DNA from: Streptomyces agglomeratus
GTDB lineage: Bacteria > Actinomycetota > Actinomycetes > Streptomycetales > Streptomycetaceae
Direction: 5' to 3'
NCBI RefSeq assembly: GCF_001746415.1
Contig: NZ_MEHJ01000001.1
Location: forward strand, 4,478,501-4,542,500
DNA length: 64,000 nt
Part shown: positions 8,996-17,796 of the stretch, piece after piece
Numbering within the stretch: the stretch's first letter is position 1
Layout: each line of letters begins with the position of its first letter
The notes under the pieces: generated by a model
The model's input: only the letters and a program-made list of their open reading frames with translations
Told to the model about the DNA's origin: nothing
Databases searched by the model: none
Translations under genes and position numbers: made by a program

Positions 8996-10984
8996 ATGAG
9001 TCCGACGATTTCCTCAGTCCTCGTAGCCAACCGCGGCGAGATCGCCTGCCGCGTCTTCCGCACGTGCGCGCACCTAGGCATCACCACGGTCGCCGTGTAC
9101 TCCGACGCGGACACGGGAGCGCTCCACGCGCGTTCCGCGGACGCTGCCGTACGCCTCCCGGGAACGGCCCCGGCCGACACCTACCTGCGGGGCGATCTCG
9201 TCGTGAAGGCCGCCCTGGCGTCCGGCGCGGACGCGGTGCACCCCGGGTACGGATTCCTCTCCGAGAACGCCGCCTTCGCCCGCGCCGTACTGGACGCCGG
9301 GCTGGTGTGGATCGGCCCGCCGCCCGAGGCGATCGACGCCATGGCCTCAAAGACGCGCGCCAAGGAACTCATGGCGGCCTCCGGAGTCCCCCTCCTCGCC
9401 CCCGTCGCGCCAGGGAAGGCCACCGAAGCGGACCTCCCGCTGCTCCTCAAGGCGGCGGCGGGCGGCGGCGGCAGGGGCATGCGCGTCGTACGCGATCTCG
9501 CGGCGCTCCCGGGAGAGCTGACAGCGGCGACCGCGGAAGCGCGGGCGGCCTTCGGTGACGGTGAGGTCTTCGCCGAGCCGTACGTCGAACGCGGCCGTCA
9601 CGTCGAGGTCCAGGTGATGGCCGACGCGCACGGCACGGTGTGGGCGCTCGGCACCCGTGACTGCTCGCTCCAGCGCCGGCACCAGAAGGTTCTCGAAGAG
9701 GCCCCCGCACCCGGCCTGGACGACGCCCTGCGCACCACACTGCACGACGCCGCCGTGGCGGCGGCGAAGGCGGTGGACTACCGGGGCGCGGGAACGGTCG
9801 AATTCCTCCTCTCCGCCGAGGGCCGCCCCTACTTCCTGGAGATGAACACCCGCCTTCAGGTCGAGCACCCCGTGACAGAGGCGGTGTACGGGATCGACCT
9901 GGTGGCACTCCAGCTCCGCGTCGCCGAGGGCGAGGCGCTGCCCCCCGAGCCACCCACCCCTTCCGGCCACGCCGTGGAAGCGCGTCTCTACGCGGAGGAC
10001 CCTGCCCGCGACTGGCAGCCCCAGACAGGGCTCCTGCACTCCCTCGGCGTCACCCGGGCGCCCGGCCTGCGGCTCGACAGCGGGTACGCCGACGGAGACG
10101 TCGTAGGGGTGCACTACGACCCCATGCTGGCCAAAGTGATCGCCCACGCGCCCTCCCGGACCGAAGCCGTACGCAAACTGGCCCATGCCCTGGAGCGCGC
10201 CCGAATCCACGGCCCGGTGACCAACAGGGAACTGCTCGTCCGCTCACTCCGTCACCCGGACTTCGCGGCCGGGCGGCTCGACACGGGGTTCTACGACCGG
10301 CACCTGGACGCACTGACAGCGCCGTCCGCGGACAGCACGGAAGGGGCGCTCGCCGCGCTCGCCGCCGCCCTGGCCGACGCGGCCGCCCGGCGGAACACGG
10401 GAACGACCACGACGGCCCGCCTCGGCGGCTGGCGCAACCTGCCCTCCCAGCCACAGACCAGGACCTACCGCACCGAGCCCGACGGTACGGAGCACGAGAT
10501 CCGCTACCGGGCCACCCGCGACGGCTTCACCGCGGAAGGCATCGCGGGCGTTCGCGTGAACGACGTACGGACCGATCACGTGACGCTCGAAATCGACGGC
10601 GTACTGAGGCACTTCCGCGTCGCGGCGCACCCAGGAGGCCGTACGTACGTCGACACGTCCACCGGCGGTGCGCACACGCTCACGACCCTGCCTCGCTTCC
10701 CCGACCCCACCACCAGTACCGCCCCGGGCTCCCTGCTCGCCCCCATGCCCGGAACCGTCGTCCGCGTCGCCGAAGGGCTCGCGGAAGGCACGCACGTCAC
10801 CGCCGGGCAGCCCCTGCTCTGGCTGGAGGCCATGAAGATGGAGCACCGCATCACCGCTCCCGCCTCCGGCACGCTCACCGCGCTCCACGCCGTTCCCGGC
10901 CACCAGGTCGAGGTCGGCGCCCTGCTCGCCGTCGTACAGGCCGAAGAGCCTGGCGAAGAGTCTCAGGAGGAACAGCAGTCATGA
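8996..10984 (+). CDS. Acyl-CoA carboxylase, biotin carboxylase/BCCP (alpha) subunit
   Basis: The 662-residue protein has the biotin carboxylase N-domain (SSVLVANRGEIACRVFRTC), an ATP-grasp domain (LLKAAAGGGGRGMRVV), the C-domain (HAVEARLYAEDP) and a C-terminal biotinyl domain. The lysine of EAMKMEH, about residue 614, is the biotinylation site. It uses ATP and bicarbonate to carboxylate its own biotin for the beta subunit. I start at ATG 8996; the same frame is open upstream through the beta gene but has no homology there. It overlaps the acyl-CoA dehydrogenase by ATGA. By context the holoenzyme is a methylcrotonyl/geranyl-type carboxylase; propionyl-CoA cannot be excluded. Confidence 0.92.
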   Translation: MSPTISSVLVANRGEIACRVFRTCAHLGITTVAVYSDADTGALHARSADAAVRLPGTAPADTYLRGDLVVKAALASGADAVHPGYGFLSENAAFARAVLDAGLVWIGPPPEAIDAMASKTRAKELMAASGVPLLAPVAPGKATEADLPLLLKAAAGGGGRGMRVVRDLAALPGELTAATAEARAAFGDGEVFAEPYVERGRHVEVQVMADAHGTVWALGTRDCSLQRRHQKVLEEAPAPGLDDALRTTLHDAAVAAAKAVDYRGAGTVEFLLSAEGRPYFLEMNTRLQVEHPVTEAVYGIDLVALQLRVAEGEALPPEPPTPSGHAVEARLYAEDPARDWQPQTGLLHSLGVTRAPGLRLDSGYADGDVVGVHYDPMLAKVIAHAPSRTEAVRKLAHALERARIHGPVTNRELLVRSLRHPDFAAGRLDTGFYDRHLDALTAPSADSTEGALAALAAALADAAARRNTGTTTTARLGGWRNLPSQPQTRTYRTEPDGTEHEIRYRATRDGFTAEGIAGVRVNDVRTDHVTLEIDGVLRHFRVAAHPGGRTYVDTSTGGAHTLTTLPRFPDPTTSTAPGSLLAPMPGTVVRVAEGLAEGTHVTAGQPLLWLEAMKMEHRITAPASGTLTALHAVPGHQVEVGALLAVVQAEEPGEESQEEQQS

Positions 10985-12144
10985 GCACCGCCGTTGCAGA
11001 GACCGAAGAACACCGGGCGCTCCGGGCGGCCGTCGCCGCTCTCGGGAAGCGTTACGGACGCGATTACTTCGCCACCGTCGTGCGCGAAGGAGCGCACCCC
11101 GACGCCCTCTGGGCGGAGGCCGCCAAACTCGGGTACCTCGGAGTGAACCTCCCCGAGGAGTACGGCGGAGGGGGAGGCGGCATAGCGGAACTCTCCATCG
11201 TCCTGGAAGAACTGGGCGCGGCCGGCTGCCCGCTCCTCATGATGGTCGTCTCGCCGGCCATCTGCGGCACCGTCATCGCCCGCTTCGGAACGGACGGCCA
11301 GAAGGCCGCCTGGCTGCCGGGCCTCGCCGACGGAAGCCTCACCATGGCCTTCGGCATCACCGAACCCGACGCCGGGTCGAACTCCCACCGGATCACCACC
11401 ACGGCCCGCCGCGACGGCGACGACTGGCTGCTCACGGGACGCAAGGTATTCATCTCCGGGGTCGACATCGCCGACGCGACCCTCGTCGTCGGCCGCACGG
11501 AGGACGCGAGGACGGGCCGCCTCAAGCCGTGCCTGTTCATCGTCCCCCGCGACGCCCCGGGCTTCCGGCGCTCACAGATCGACATGGAACTCCAGGCACC
11601 GGAGAAGCAGTTCGAGCTGGTCCTCGACGACGTGCGCCTGCCCTCCGAAGCCCTCGTCGGCGACGAGGACGCGGGCCTGCTCCAGCTCTTCGCCGGCCTC
11701 AACCCCGAGCGCGTCATGACCGCCGCCTTCGCCGTCGGCATGGGCCGCTACGCCGTCAACAGGGCCGTCGAGTACGCCAAGGAACGTACCGTCTGGAAGG
11801 CCCCCGTCGGCGCCCATCAGGCCATCGCCCACCCCCTCGCGCAGGCCCACATCGAACTCGAACTGGCCCGCCTGATGATGCAGAAAGCGGCCCGGCTCTA
11901 CGACGAGGGCGACGACCTCGGAGCGGGGGAGGCCGCCAACATGGCGAAGTACGCCGCCGCCGAAGCCTGCGTACGAGCGGTCGACCAGGCCGTCCACACC
12001 CTGGGCGGCAACGGACTCACCCGCGAATACGGCCTCGCGTCGCTCATTACCGCCGCCCGGGTGGCCCGTATCGCGCCCGTCAGCCGGGAAATGATCCTGA
12101 ACTTCGTCTCTCACCAGTCCCTGGGGCTCCCCAAGTCGTACTAG
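10981..12144 (+). CDS. Acyl-CoA dehydrogenase
   Basis: The 387-residue flavoprotein has the standard acyl-CoA dehydrogenase domains. FITEPDAGSN-like FGITEPDAGSNSH marks the FAD loop and LGGNGLTREYG the C-terminal helices. The usual C-terminal catalytic Glu region (YEGT) reads IAPVS, whereas Glu243 in NPERV occupies the isovaleryl-CoA-dehydrogenase-type position, so I infer Glu243 is the base. It makes the alpha,beta-unsaturated acyl-CoA that a citronellyl/isovaleryl-type pathway feeds to the carboxylase. The ATG overlaps the carboxylase stop. A 44-base gap separates it from the ligase gene, the only real break in this operon. Confidence 0.9.
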   Translation: MSTAVAETEEHRALRAAVAALGKRYGRDYFATVVREGAHPDALWAEAAKLGYLGVNLPEEYGGGGGGIAELSIVLEELGAAGCPLLMMVVSPAICGTVIARFGTDGQKAAWLPGLADGSLTMAFGITEPDAGSNSHRITTTARRDGDDWLLTGRKVFISGVDIADATLVVGRTEDARTGRLKPCLFIVPRDAPGFRRSQIDMELQAPEKQFELVLDDVRLPSEALVGDEDAGLLQLFAGLNPERVMTAAFAVGMGRYAVNRAVEYAKERTVWKAPVGAHQAIAHPLAQAHIELELARLMMQKAARLYDEGDDLGAGEAANMAKYAAAEACVRAVDQAVHTLGGNGLTREYGLASLITAARVARIAPVSREMILNFVSHQSLGLPKSY

Positions 12145-12188
12145 TAGGCGCGATTCTGGCCACCACCCATACCGCGGAGGGGACCGTC

Positions 12189-13781
12189 ATGGCGTTCCAG
12201 AGCGAGTACGCACCCGTAGAGCCCGTCGAGCTGCCCATCCACGAGGCGGTGCTCGGGAGGGCCGCCGAGTACGGCGACACGCCCGCCCTGATCGACGGGA
12301 CGAACGGCGACACGATCACGTACGGCCAACTGGACACCTTCCACCGGCGGATCGCCGCCGCGCTTGCCGACGCGGGCCTGCGGAAGGGCGAAGTACTCGC
12401 CCTGCACAGCCCCAACACCATCGCCTACCCCGTGGTCTTCTACGCCGCCACACGCGCCGGGGCCTCGGTCACGACCATCCACCCGCTGTCCACGGCGGAG
12501 GAGTTCGCCAAGCAGCTCGCCGACTCCTCCGCCCGCTGGATCGTCACCGTCTCACCGTTGCTCAGCGTCGCCCGCAGGGCCGCCGAACTCGTCGGCGGAA
12601 TAGAGGAGATCTTCGTCTGCGACAGCGCGGAGGGACACCGCTCGGTCCTCGACATGCTCGCCTCGACCGCACCCGAGCCGCAGGTCACCATCGACCCGTC
12701 CGAGGACATCGCTGCGCTTCCGTACTCGTCGGGCACCACGGGCGTTCCCAAGGGCGTGATGCTGACGCACCGCAGCATCGCCACCAACCTCGCGCAACTG
12801 GACCCCTTCATCCCCATGGGCCCGGGCGACCGCATCCTTGCCGTACTCCCCTTTTTTCACATCTACGGCCTCACGGCTCTCATGAACGCACCGCTGCGCA
12901 ATGGTGCGACGGTCGTCGTACTACCGCGTTTCGAACTCGACCAGTTCCTCGGCGCGATCGAGAAGCACCGCATCAACGGCCTGTACGTCGCCCCGCCGAT
13001 CGTCCTGGCCCTCGCCAAGCACCCCGCCGTCGCGAAGTACGACCTGTCCGGCCTCGAGTACATCGTCAGCGCCGCCGCCCCGCTCGACGCCGCTCTCGCG
13101 CAGGCGTGCTCGCAACGCCTCGGCCTGCCGCCCGTGCTCCAGGCGTACGGCATGACGGAACTGTCGCCCGGCACACACGTCGTTCCCCGGAACGCTCCCA
13201 ACCCGCCTCCGGGAACGGTCGGAAAGCTGCTCCCGGGAACGGAGATGCGCATCCTCTCCCTCGACGACCCCACCACGGACGTGGGCGCGGGACAGGAGGG
13301 CGAAATCGCGATCCGGGGCCCCCAGGTGATGAAGGGCTACCTCGGCCGTCCCGACGCCACCGCCGCGATGATCGACGCCGGCGGATGGGTGCACACCGGC
13401 GACGTCGGAAGGATCGACGAGGACGGCTGGCTCTTCGTCGTCGACCGCGTCAAGGAACTCATCAAGTACAAGGGCTTCCAGGTCGCGCCGGCCGAACTCG
13501 AAGCACTCCTGCTCACCCACGAGTCGATAGCGGACGCCGCCGTCATCGGCGTGTACGACGAGGACGGCAACGAATCGCCCATGGCCTACGTCGTCCCCCA
13601 GCCGTCCACGAGCCTCACCGAGGACGACGTGAAGGCGTACGTCGCCGAACGCGTCGCCCCGTACAAGAAGATCCGCCGGGTGGTGTTCACCGCGAGTGTC
13701 CCCAGGGCGGCCTCCGGAAAGATCCTCAGGCGGGAACTGCGCGCACAGCGGGACCGCGAACGTGAAGGCGAGAGCACATGA
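12189..13781 (+). CDS. 4-coumarate--CoA ligase-like acyl-CoA synthetase
   Basis: The 530-residue ANL-superfamily enzyme has the P-loop SSGTTGVPKGVMLTH, the AYGMTELSPGTH motif, the GWVHTGDVGRIDEDGW hinge region, and the catalytic lysine motif PRAASGKILRREL near the C-terminus. It activates a carboxylic acid through an acyl-adenylate. GGAGGGG lies seven bases before ATG 12189, which decides the start. Because it follows the carboxylase and dehydrogenase genes, it probably activates the free acid that enters this pathway; aromatic acids are possible given the 4CL resemblance. Three GGGAACGG-type repeats lie in the coding sequence at about 13175-13245, encoding VPRNAPN, PPGTV and LPGTE, without obvious damage. 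Confidence 0.9.
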   Translation: MAFQSEYAPVEPVELPIHEAVLGRAAEYGDTPALIDGTNGDTITYGQLDTFHRRIAAALADAGLRKGEVLALHSPNTIAYPVVFYAATRAGASVTTIHPLSTAEEFAKQLADSSARWIVTVSPLLSVARRAAELVGGIEEIFVCDSAEGHRSVLDMLASTAPEPQVTIDPSEDIAALPYSSGTTGVPKGVMLTHRSIATNLAQLDPFIPMGPGDRILAVLPFFHIYGLTALMNAPLRNGATVVVLPRFELDQFLGAIEKHRINGLYVAPPIVLALAKHPAVAKYDLSGLEYIVSAAAPLDAALAQACSQRLGLPPVLQAYGMTELSPGTHVVPRNAPNPPPGTVGKLLPGTEMRILSLDDPTTDVGAGQEGEIAIRGPQVMKGYLGRPDATAAMIDAGGWVHTGDVGRIDEDGWLFVVDRVKELIKYKGFQVAPAELEALLLTHESIADAAVIGVYDEDGNESPMAYVVPQPSTSLTEDDVKAYVAERVAPYKKIRRVVFTASVPRAASGKILRRELRAQRDREREGEST

Positions 13782-14515
13782 CCCTGGTACCGGCCGCGCA
13801 CGAACGCGGGATCACGACCCTGACCCTCGACTCACCGGCGAACCGCAACGCGCTGTCCGCGCGGCTCGTCGGTGAGCTCGCCGACGCCCTCTCCGCGTGC
13901 GCGAAGGACCCCTCCGTACGGGCCGTACAGCTCACCCACACAGGGGGCACCTTCTGCGCGGGCGCCGATCTCAAGACGCCGCCGGACCCGGCGGCCCTCG
14001 TCGCCCTGCTGCGCGGCATCGTCGGACTCCCCAAGCCGGTCGTGGCGCGCGTCACGGGCCACGTGCGGGCCGGCGGCCTGGGGCTGCTCGGCGCGTGCGA
14101 CATCTCGGCGGCGGGGCCCGGCGCGAGCTTCGCGTTCACCGAGTCCAGGCTCGGGCTCGCCCCGGCCGTCATCTCGATGCCGCTGCTGCCCCGCATGGAC
14201 CCGCGCGCCGCCGCCCGCTACTACCTCACCGGAGAACGGTTCGACGCGGCGGAGGCCGCCCGTACGGGACTGATCACGATCGGGTCCGACGACGACGTGG
14301 ACCAAGCCCTCGCACCCGTGCTGGACGGGCTGCGCAGGGCGTCCCCGCAAGGGCTGGCCGAGTCCAAGCGCCTGGTCACGGCTACAGTGCTGGCAGCCTT
14401 CGACCGGGACACGGACACGCTCGTCGAGCGGTCCGCGAGCCTGTTCGCCTCCAGGGAGGCGGCCGAAGGCGTGACGGCATTCCTCGAACGACGGGACCCC
14501 GCATGGGTGCTGTGA
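13778..14515 (+). CDS. Enoyl-CoA hydratase/isomerase family protein
   Basis: This 245-residue crotonase has the oxyanion-hole motifs GTFCAGADLK and HVRAGGLGLLGACD and the typical C-terminal trimerisation part (ASREAAEGVTAFLERRDP). The second catalytic Glu region reads ESRLGLAPAVIS, so the enzyme need not be a simple crotonyl-CoA hydratase; an AtuE-like hydration of the carboxylated enoyl-CoA is a reasonable inference. It overlaps the ligase by ATGA and the TetR gene by GTGA, so translation of this operon end is continuous. Confidence 0.88.
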   Translation: MTLVPAAHERGITTLTLDSPANRNALSARLVGELADALSACAKDPSVRAVQLTHTGGTFCAGADLKTPPDPAALVALLRGIVGLPKPVVARVTGHVRAGGLGLLGACDISAAGPGASFAFTESRLGLAPAVISMPLLPRMDPRAAARYYLTGERFDAAEAARTGLITIGSDDDVDQALAPVLDGLRRASPQGLAESKRLVTATVLAAFDRDTDTLVERSASLFASREAAEGVTAFLERRDPAWVL

Positions 14516-15183
14516 CCCCGACACCGACGCCCGCCGCGGGCCGGGCGCAAACCGCAGGACCGGCGCCCGCCGAAGGCTCGGCGCCGGCCGCCGGCAAGGC
14601 ACCCAAGCAGGACCGCTCCAGGGCCACCAGACAACGCCTCCTGGAGGCCGCCGTGTCCTGCCTCGCCGAGCGCGGCTGGGCAGGCTCCACGGTGTCCGTC
14701 GTCGCGGAACGGGCCGGCGTCTCACGCGGCGCCGCCCAGCATCACTTCCCGACCCGGGAAGACCTCTTCACGGCGGCCGTCGAGTACGTCGCCGAGGAGC
14801 GTTCCACGGCATTGCGCGCACTGTTCCCCCAGGGCGCCACCAACCGCGCCGCCGTCGTCGGCGCCCTCGTCGACCTCTACACGGGACCGCTCTTCCGGGC
14901 CGCCCTGCACCTGTGGGTCGCCGCCTCCAACGAGGACCAGCTCGGCGTCCGCGTCACCGAACTGGAAGCCCGTGTGGGCCGCGAGACCCACCGCATCGCC
15001 GTGGAACTGCTCGCCGCCGACGAATCGGTGCCGGGCGTGCGCGAGACCGTCCAGGGCCTCCTCGACATGGCCCGCGGCCTGGGACTCGCCAACCTGCTCA
15101 CCGACGACGCGGCGCGCCGCGACCGGGTGGTGACGCAGTGGGCGTCCCTGCTCGACGGCGCGCTCGACGGCGGACACGACTGA
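14512..15183 (+). CDS. TetR-family regulator of the carboxylase operon
   Basis: The N-terminal helix-turn-helix (about residues 25-65) reads RLLEAAVSCLAERGWAGST and ends in the recognition helix GVSRGAAQHHFPTREDLF. The remaining helices form a TetR ligand domain. The start is GTG 14512 (GTGA overlap) or ATG 14503 in the same frame. An Ala/Pro-rich 20-residue leader precedes the DNA-binding domain. As last gene of the operon it probably represses the operon through the palindrome at 4483-4496, with an acyl-CoA as ligand. Both points are inference. Confidence 0.85.
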   Translation: MTPTPTPAAGRAQTAGPAPAEGSAPAAGKAPKQDRSRATRQRLLEAAVSCLAERGWAGSTVSVVAERAGVSRGAAQHHFPTREDLFTAAVEYVAEERSTALRALFPQGATNRAAVVGALVDLYTGPLFRAALHLWVAASNEDQLGVRVTELEARVGRETHRIAVELLAADESVPGVRETVQGLLDMARGLGLANLLTDDAARRDRVVTQWASLLDGALDGGHD

Positions 15184-15197
15184 CGGCGGACAGGACT

Positions 15198-15225
15198 GAG
15201 GGGCCGGACACCGGTCCGACCCCTC
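15198..15225. terminator. Bidirectional hairpin terminator
   Basis: GAGGGGCCGGAC and GTCCGACCCCTC pair over 12 bases with one mismatch and a 4-base loop. The hairpin lies between the convergent TetR and citrate synthase genes, so it can end both transcripts. Confidence 0.7.
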
Positions 15226-15275
15226 GCCCGGCGTGCACGAGCCGGCGTTCACGGGACGTGCGGCATCCGCGACGC

Positions 15276-16376
15276 TCAGCGCGCGATGTCGTCGAATCCC
15301 GTGACCTGGTGCGGGTTGCGCGACGCCGGACCGACGTACCGCGCGGAAGGCCGCACCAGACGCCCCGTGCGCTTCTGCTCCAGGATGTGCGCGCTCCAGC
15401 CCGCCGTACGCGCACACGTGAACATCGACGTGAACATGTGCGCCGGAACCTCCGCGAAGTCCAGCACGATCGCCGCCCAGAACTCGACGTTCGTGGCGAG
15501 CACCCGGTCGGGACGCCGCGCGTGCAGCTCCTCCAGGGCGGCCTTCTCCAGCGCCTCCGCGACCTCGAAGCGCGGCGCGGCGAGCTCCTTCGCCGTACGC
15601 CGCAGAACGCGCGCACGCGGGTCCTCGGCGCGGTACACACGGTGGCCGAAGCCCATCAGGCGCTCGCCCTTGTCCAGGGCCTGCTTCACGTACGCCGTCG
15701 CGTCACCGGTGCGCTCGATCTCCTCGATCATGCCGAGGACGCGCGAGGGCGCGCCGCCGTGGAGCGGTCCGGACATCGCACCGACCGCTCCCGAGAGCGC
15801 CGCGGCCACATCGGCGCCGGTCGACGCGATCACACGCGCCGTGAACGTGGAGGCATTCATGCCGTGCTCGGCGGCCGACGTCCAGTACGCGTCCACCGCC
15901 TTGACGTGCTTGGGATCGGGCTCACCGCGCCAGCGCTTCATGAAGCGCTCGACTACGGTGTCCGCCTTGTCGATCTCCTTCTGCGGCACCATCGGCAGAC
16001 CCTGCCCGCGCGCCGACTGGGCGACGTACGACAGCGCCATCACGGCGGCACGCGCGAGGTCGTCGCGCGCGGTCTGCTCGTCGATGTCGAGCAGCGGTTT
16101 CAGGCCCCACACGGGCGCGAGCATCGCGAGTGCGGACTGCACGTCGACGCGGATGTCACCGGAGTGGACGGGGATCGGGAAAGGTTCGGCGGCCGGAAGA
16201 CCCGGGTTGAACGCGCCGTCGACCAGCAGACCCCAGACGTTCCCGAAGGACACGTGCCCGACGAGGTCTTCGATGTCGACCCCCCGGTAACGGAGCGCAC
16301 CGCCCTCCTTGTCCGGTTCTGCGATCTCCGTTTCGAACGCGACGACTCCTTCGAGTCCGGGTACGAAGTCGGACAT
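15276..16376 (-). CDS. Citrate synthase (type I, short actinobacterial form)
   Basis: The 366-residue enzyme shows the catalytic histidines in GPLHGGAPS and MGFGHRVYRAEDPRA, and the C-terminal active-site region NVEFWAAIVLDFAEVP with its Asp. It condenses acetyl-CoA or propionyl-CoA with oxaloacetate in the cytoplasm. I start at ATG 16376, which has GAGGAG seven bases upstream; an upstream frame extension to 16415 lacks support. It faces the TetR gene and diverges from pdxH. Next to an acyl-CoA degradation operon it could act as a 2-methylcitrate synthase, but the sequence does not separate the two activities. Confidence 0.9.
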   Translation of the reverse strand: MSDFVPGLEGVVAFETEIAEPDKEGGALRYRGVDIEDLVGHVSFGNVWGLLVDGAFNPGLPAAEPFPIPVHSGDIRVDVQSALAMLAPVWGLKPLLDIDEQTARDDLARAAVMALSYVAQSARGQGLPMVPQKEIDKADTVVERFMKRWRGEPDPKHVKAVDAYWTSAAEHGMNASTFTARVIASTGADVAAALSGAVGAMSGPLHGGAPSRVLGMIEEIERTGDATAYVKQALDKGERLMGFGHRVYRAEDPRARVLRRTAKELAAPRFEVAEALEKAALEELHARRPDRVLATNVEFWAAIVLDFAEVPAHMFTSMFTCARTAGWSAHILEQKRTGRLVRPSARYVGPASRNPHQVTGFDDIAR

Positions 16377-16680
16377 CAGGCGGCTCCTCATGACGTGTTC
16401 GACAAGCATCGACAAGCGGCAAGCGGCTTATGACCGGGGGGCAGGTTTCAGTGCCATCGGTCACCCCGGTGATTCCCCGCGCGGCAGGTGGTCACCCAAC
16501 CGCTTCAGAAGCAGGCACGATATCCCCTGCTGTATGGAGGTCACAGTGCCCGGCGCCCATATTTTGGCGGGTTCCGCCGATGCGGGGAAGCGTGATTACC
16601 GGCACACTGCCCCATTTCCCGGCTGAGGGTTGATGGCACCGGGTGCCGGGAAGACTGGACCCCTGCGGCAGGATGGCACC
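16377..16680. other. Divergent promoter region, citrate synthase / pdxH
   Basis: This 304-base region has no credible gene. It holds the promoters of the two divergent genes. A 13-base palindrome, GGCACC-G-GGTGCC (16635-16647), lies 34 bases before the pdxH start and could be an operator. Several CAAGC half-sites lie just upstream of citrate synthase (about 16403-16428) but do not form a clean inverted repeat. Confidence 0.5.
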
Positions 16681-17334
16681 GTGCCGAACCGAGATTTCGA
16701 TCCCGCCGCCATGCGCGAGCACTATCGCAGCGAAGCCTTCACCGAGGCGGAACTCGCCGCCGAGCCGATGGGTCAGTTCGACCACTGGTTCCGGGAAGTC
16801 GCCACCGGCGGCCTCCACGAGCCGAACGCCATGATCCTCTCCACGGCGACCCCCGACGGCCGGCCCTCGTCCCGCACGGTCCTGCTCAAGAAGTACGACC
16901 CCCAGGGCTTCGTCTTCTTCACGAACTACGCCTCCCGCAAGGGCCAGGAGATCGCGTCCAACCCGTACGTCTCCCTGCTCTTCCCGTGGCACCAGGTCGC
17001 CCGCCAGGTCATAGTCACCGGCACGGCCGTGCGGATCGGCCGCGACGAGACAGCGGCGTACTTCAGAACACGCCCGCACGGCTCCCAGCTCGGCGCCTGG
17101 GCGAGCGCGCAGTCGTCCGTCATCGCTTCCCGGGAAGAGCTGCTCGCACGCTACGACGAACTGGCGACGCGCTACCCGCACACCGAACGCGTACCCGTGC
17201 CGCCGGACTGGGGCGGCTACCGGGTCGTTCCCGGGACGGTCGAGTTCTGGCAGGGTCACGCGAACCGCCTGCACGACCGCCTGCGGTACGTCGCCGAGGA
17301 CGGCGCATGGCGTGTGGAGCGCCTCTGCCCGTAG
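16681..17334 (+). CDS. pdxH: Pyridoxamine 5'-phosphate oxidase
   Basis: The 217-residue protein matches the whole PdxH family: [23 protein letters not shown] at the FMN site, [12 protein letters not shown], the substrate-binding [10 protein letters not shown], and the C-terminal block [15 protein letters not shown]. It uses FMN and oxygen to convert PNP or PMP to pyridoxal 5'-phosphate. I choose GTG 16681, preceded by GGCAGGA, because upstream codons encode no family sequence. The gene is followed by a strong inverted repeat at 17446-17506 and appears monocistronic. Confidence 0.95.
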   Translation: MPNRDFDPAAMREHYRSEAFTEAELAAEPMGQFDHWFREVATGGLHEPNAMILSTATPDGRPSSRTVLLKKYDPQGFVFFTNYASRKGQEIASNPYVSLLFPWHQVARQVIVTGTAVRIGRDETAAYFRTRPHGSQLGAWASAQSSVIASREELLARYDELATRYPHTERVPVPPDWGGYRVVPGTVEFWQGHANRLHDRLRYVAEDGAWRVERLCP

Positions 17335-17796
17335 GGCCGACCACGCCGCCCAGGGCCGCGGAGGCGCGGCGGAGGCCCGGAGAGGGGTCGGCGGAGGCCC
17401 GTGGAGGCCCGGAGGAGCCCGGACAGAACCCCGCGAAACGCAGAAACCCGCGGGCTCTGGTCCCTCCGAAGAGGAGCCGGCCGGACTTACCGGCGAGCCC
17501 GCGGGTCAGTGACTGCTGGGATTTCGGCCGACGATCTGTCGGCCTGCACTAAGTGCGACGACGGGCCGTCAGCCCGCAGTCACCTCACGAGTCCGAAATG
17601 ACATCACTTCCGAACCACCTCCCTTCACGTGTACTGCAAGCCTAAGAACCCCTCCCGCTCACCACAACCGAATTAAGGGGGAGCATTTTTCCCTGAACGC
17701 GGTGTGTGCTGGGTCACGTTCCAGTTGAATGATCCCGAGTTCCGCACCGGAGCGGACAGCAGCGCAGCAAAGGCGAACACCTGCAGGGGGTGCCAG
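17335..17796. other. Non-coding region after pdxH
   Basis: The first 100 bases hold direct repeats of a GGAGGCCCGG unit. A large inverted repeat (17446-17506) follows. The rest is AT-richer and contains AATTAAGGGGGAGCATTTTT near 17670-17690, the likely promoter side of the PAS gene. Earlier codons in that gene's frame (from 17704) show no domain. Confidence 0.55.
17446..17506. terminator. Large inverted repeat, probable pdxH terminator
   Basis: ACCCGCGGGCTC (17446-17457) and GAGCCCGCGGGT (17495-17506) are perfect 12-base complements. The 37-base loop contains a second small stem (GCCGG/CCGGC), so the transcript can fold into a two-tier hairpin. Confidence 0.65.

Noticed and set aside
16403..16428. 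CAAGC half-sites upstream of citrate synthase as a second operator of the first TetR
   Set aside because: They are direct rather than inverted and do not match GCAAGC-n2-GCTTGC.
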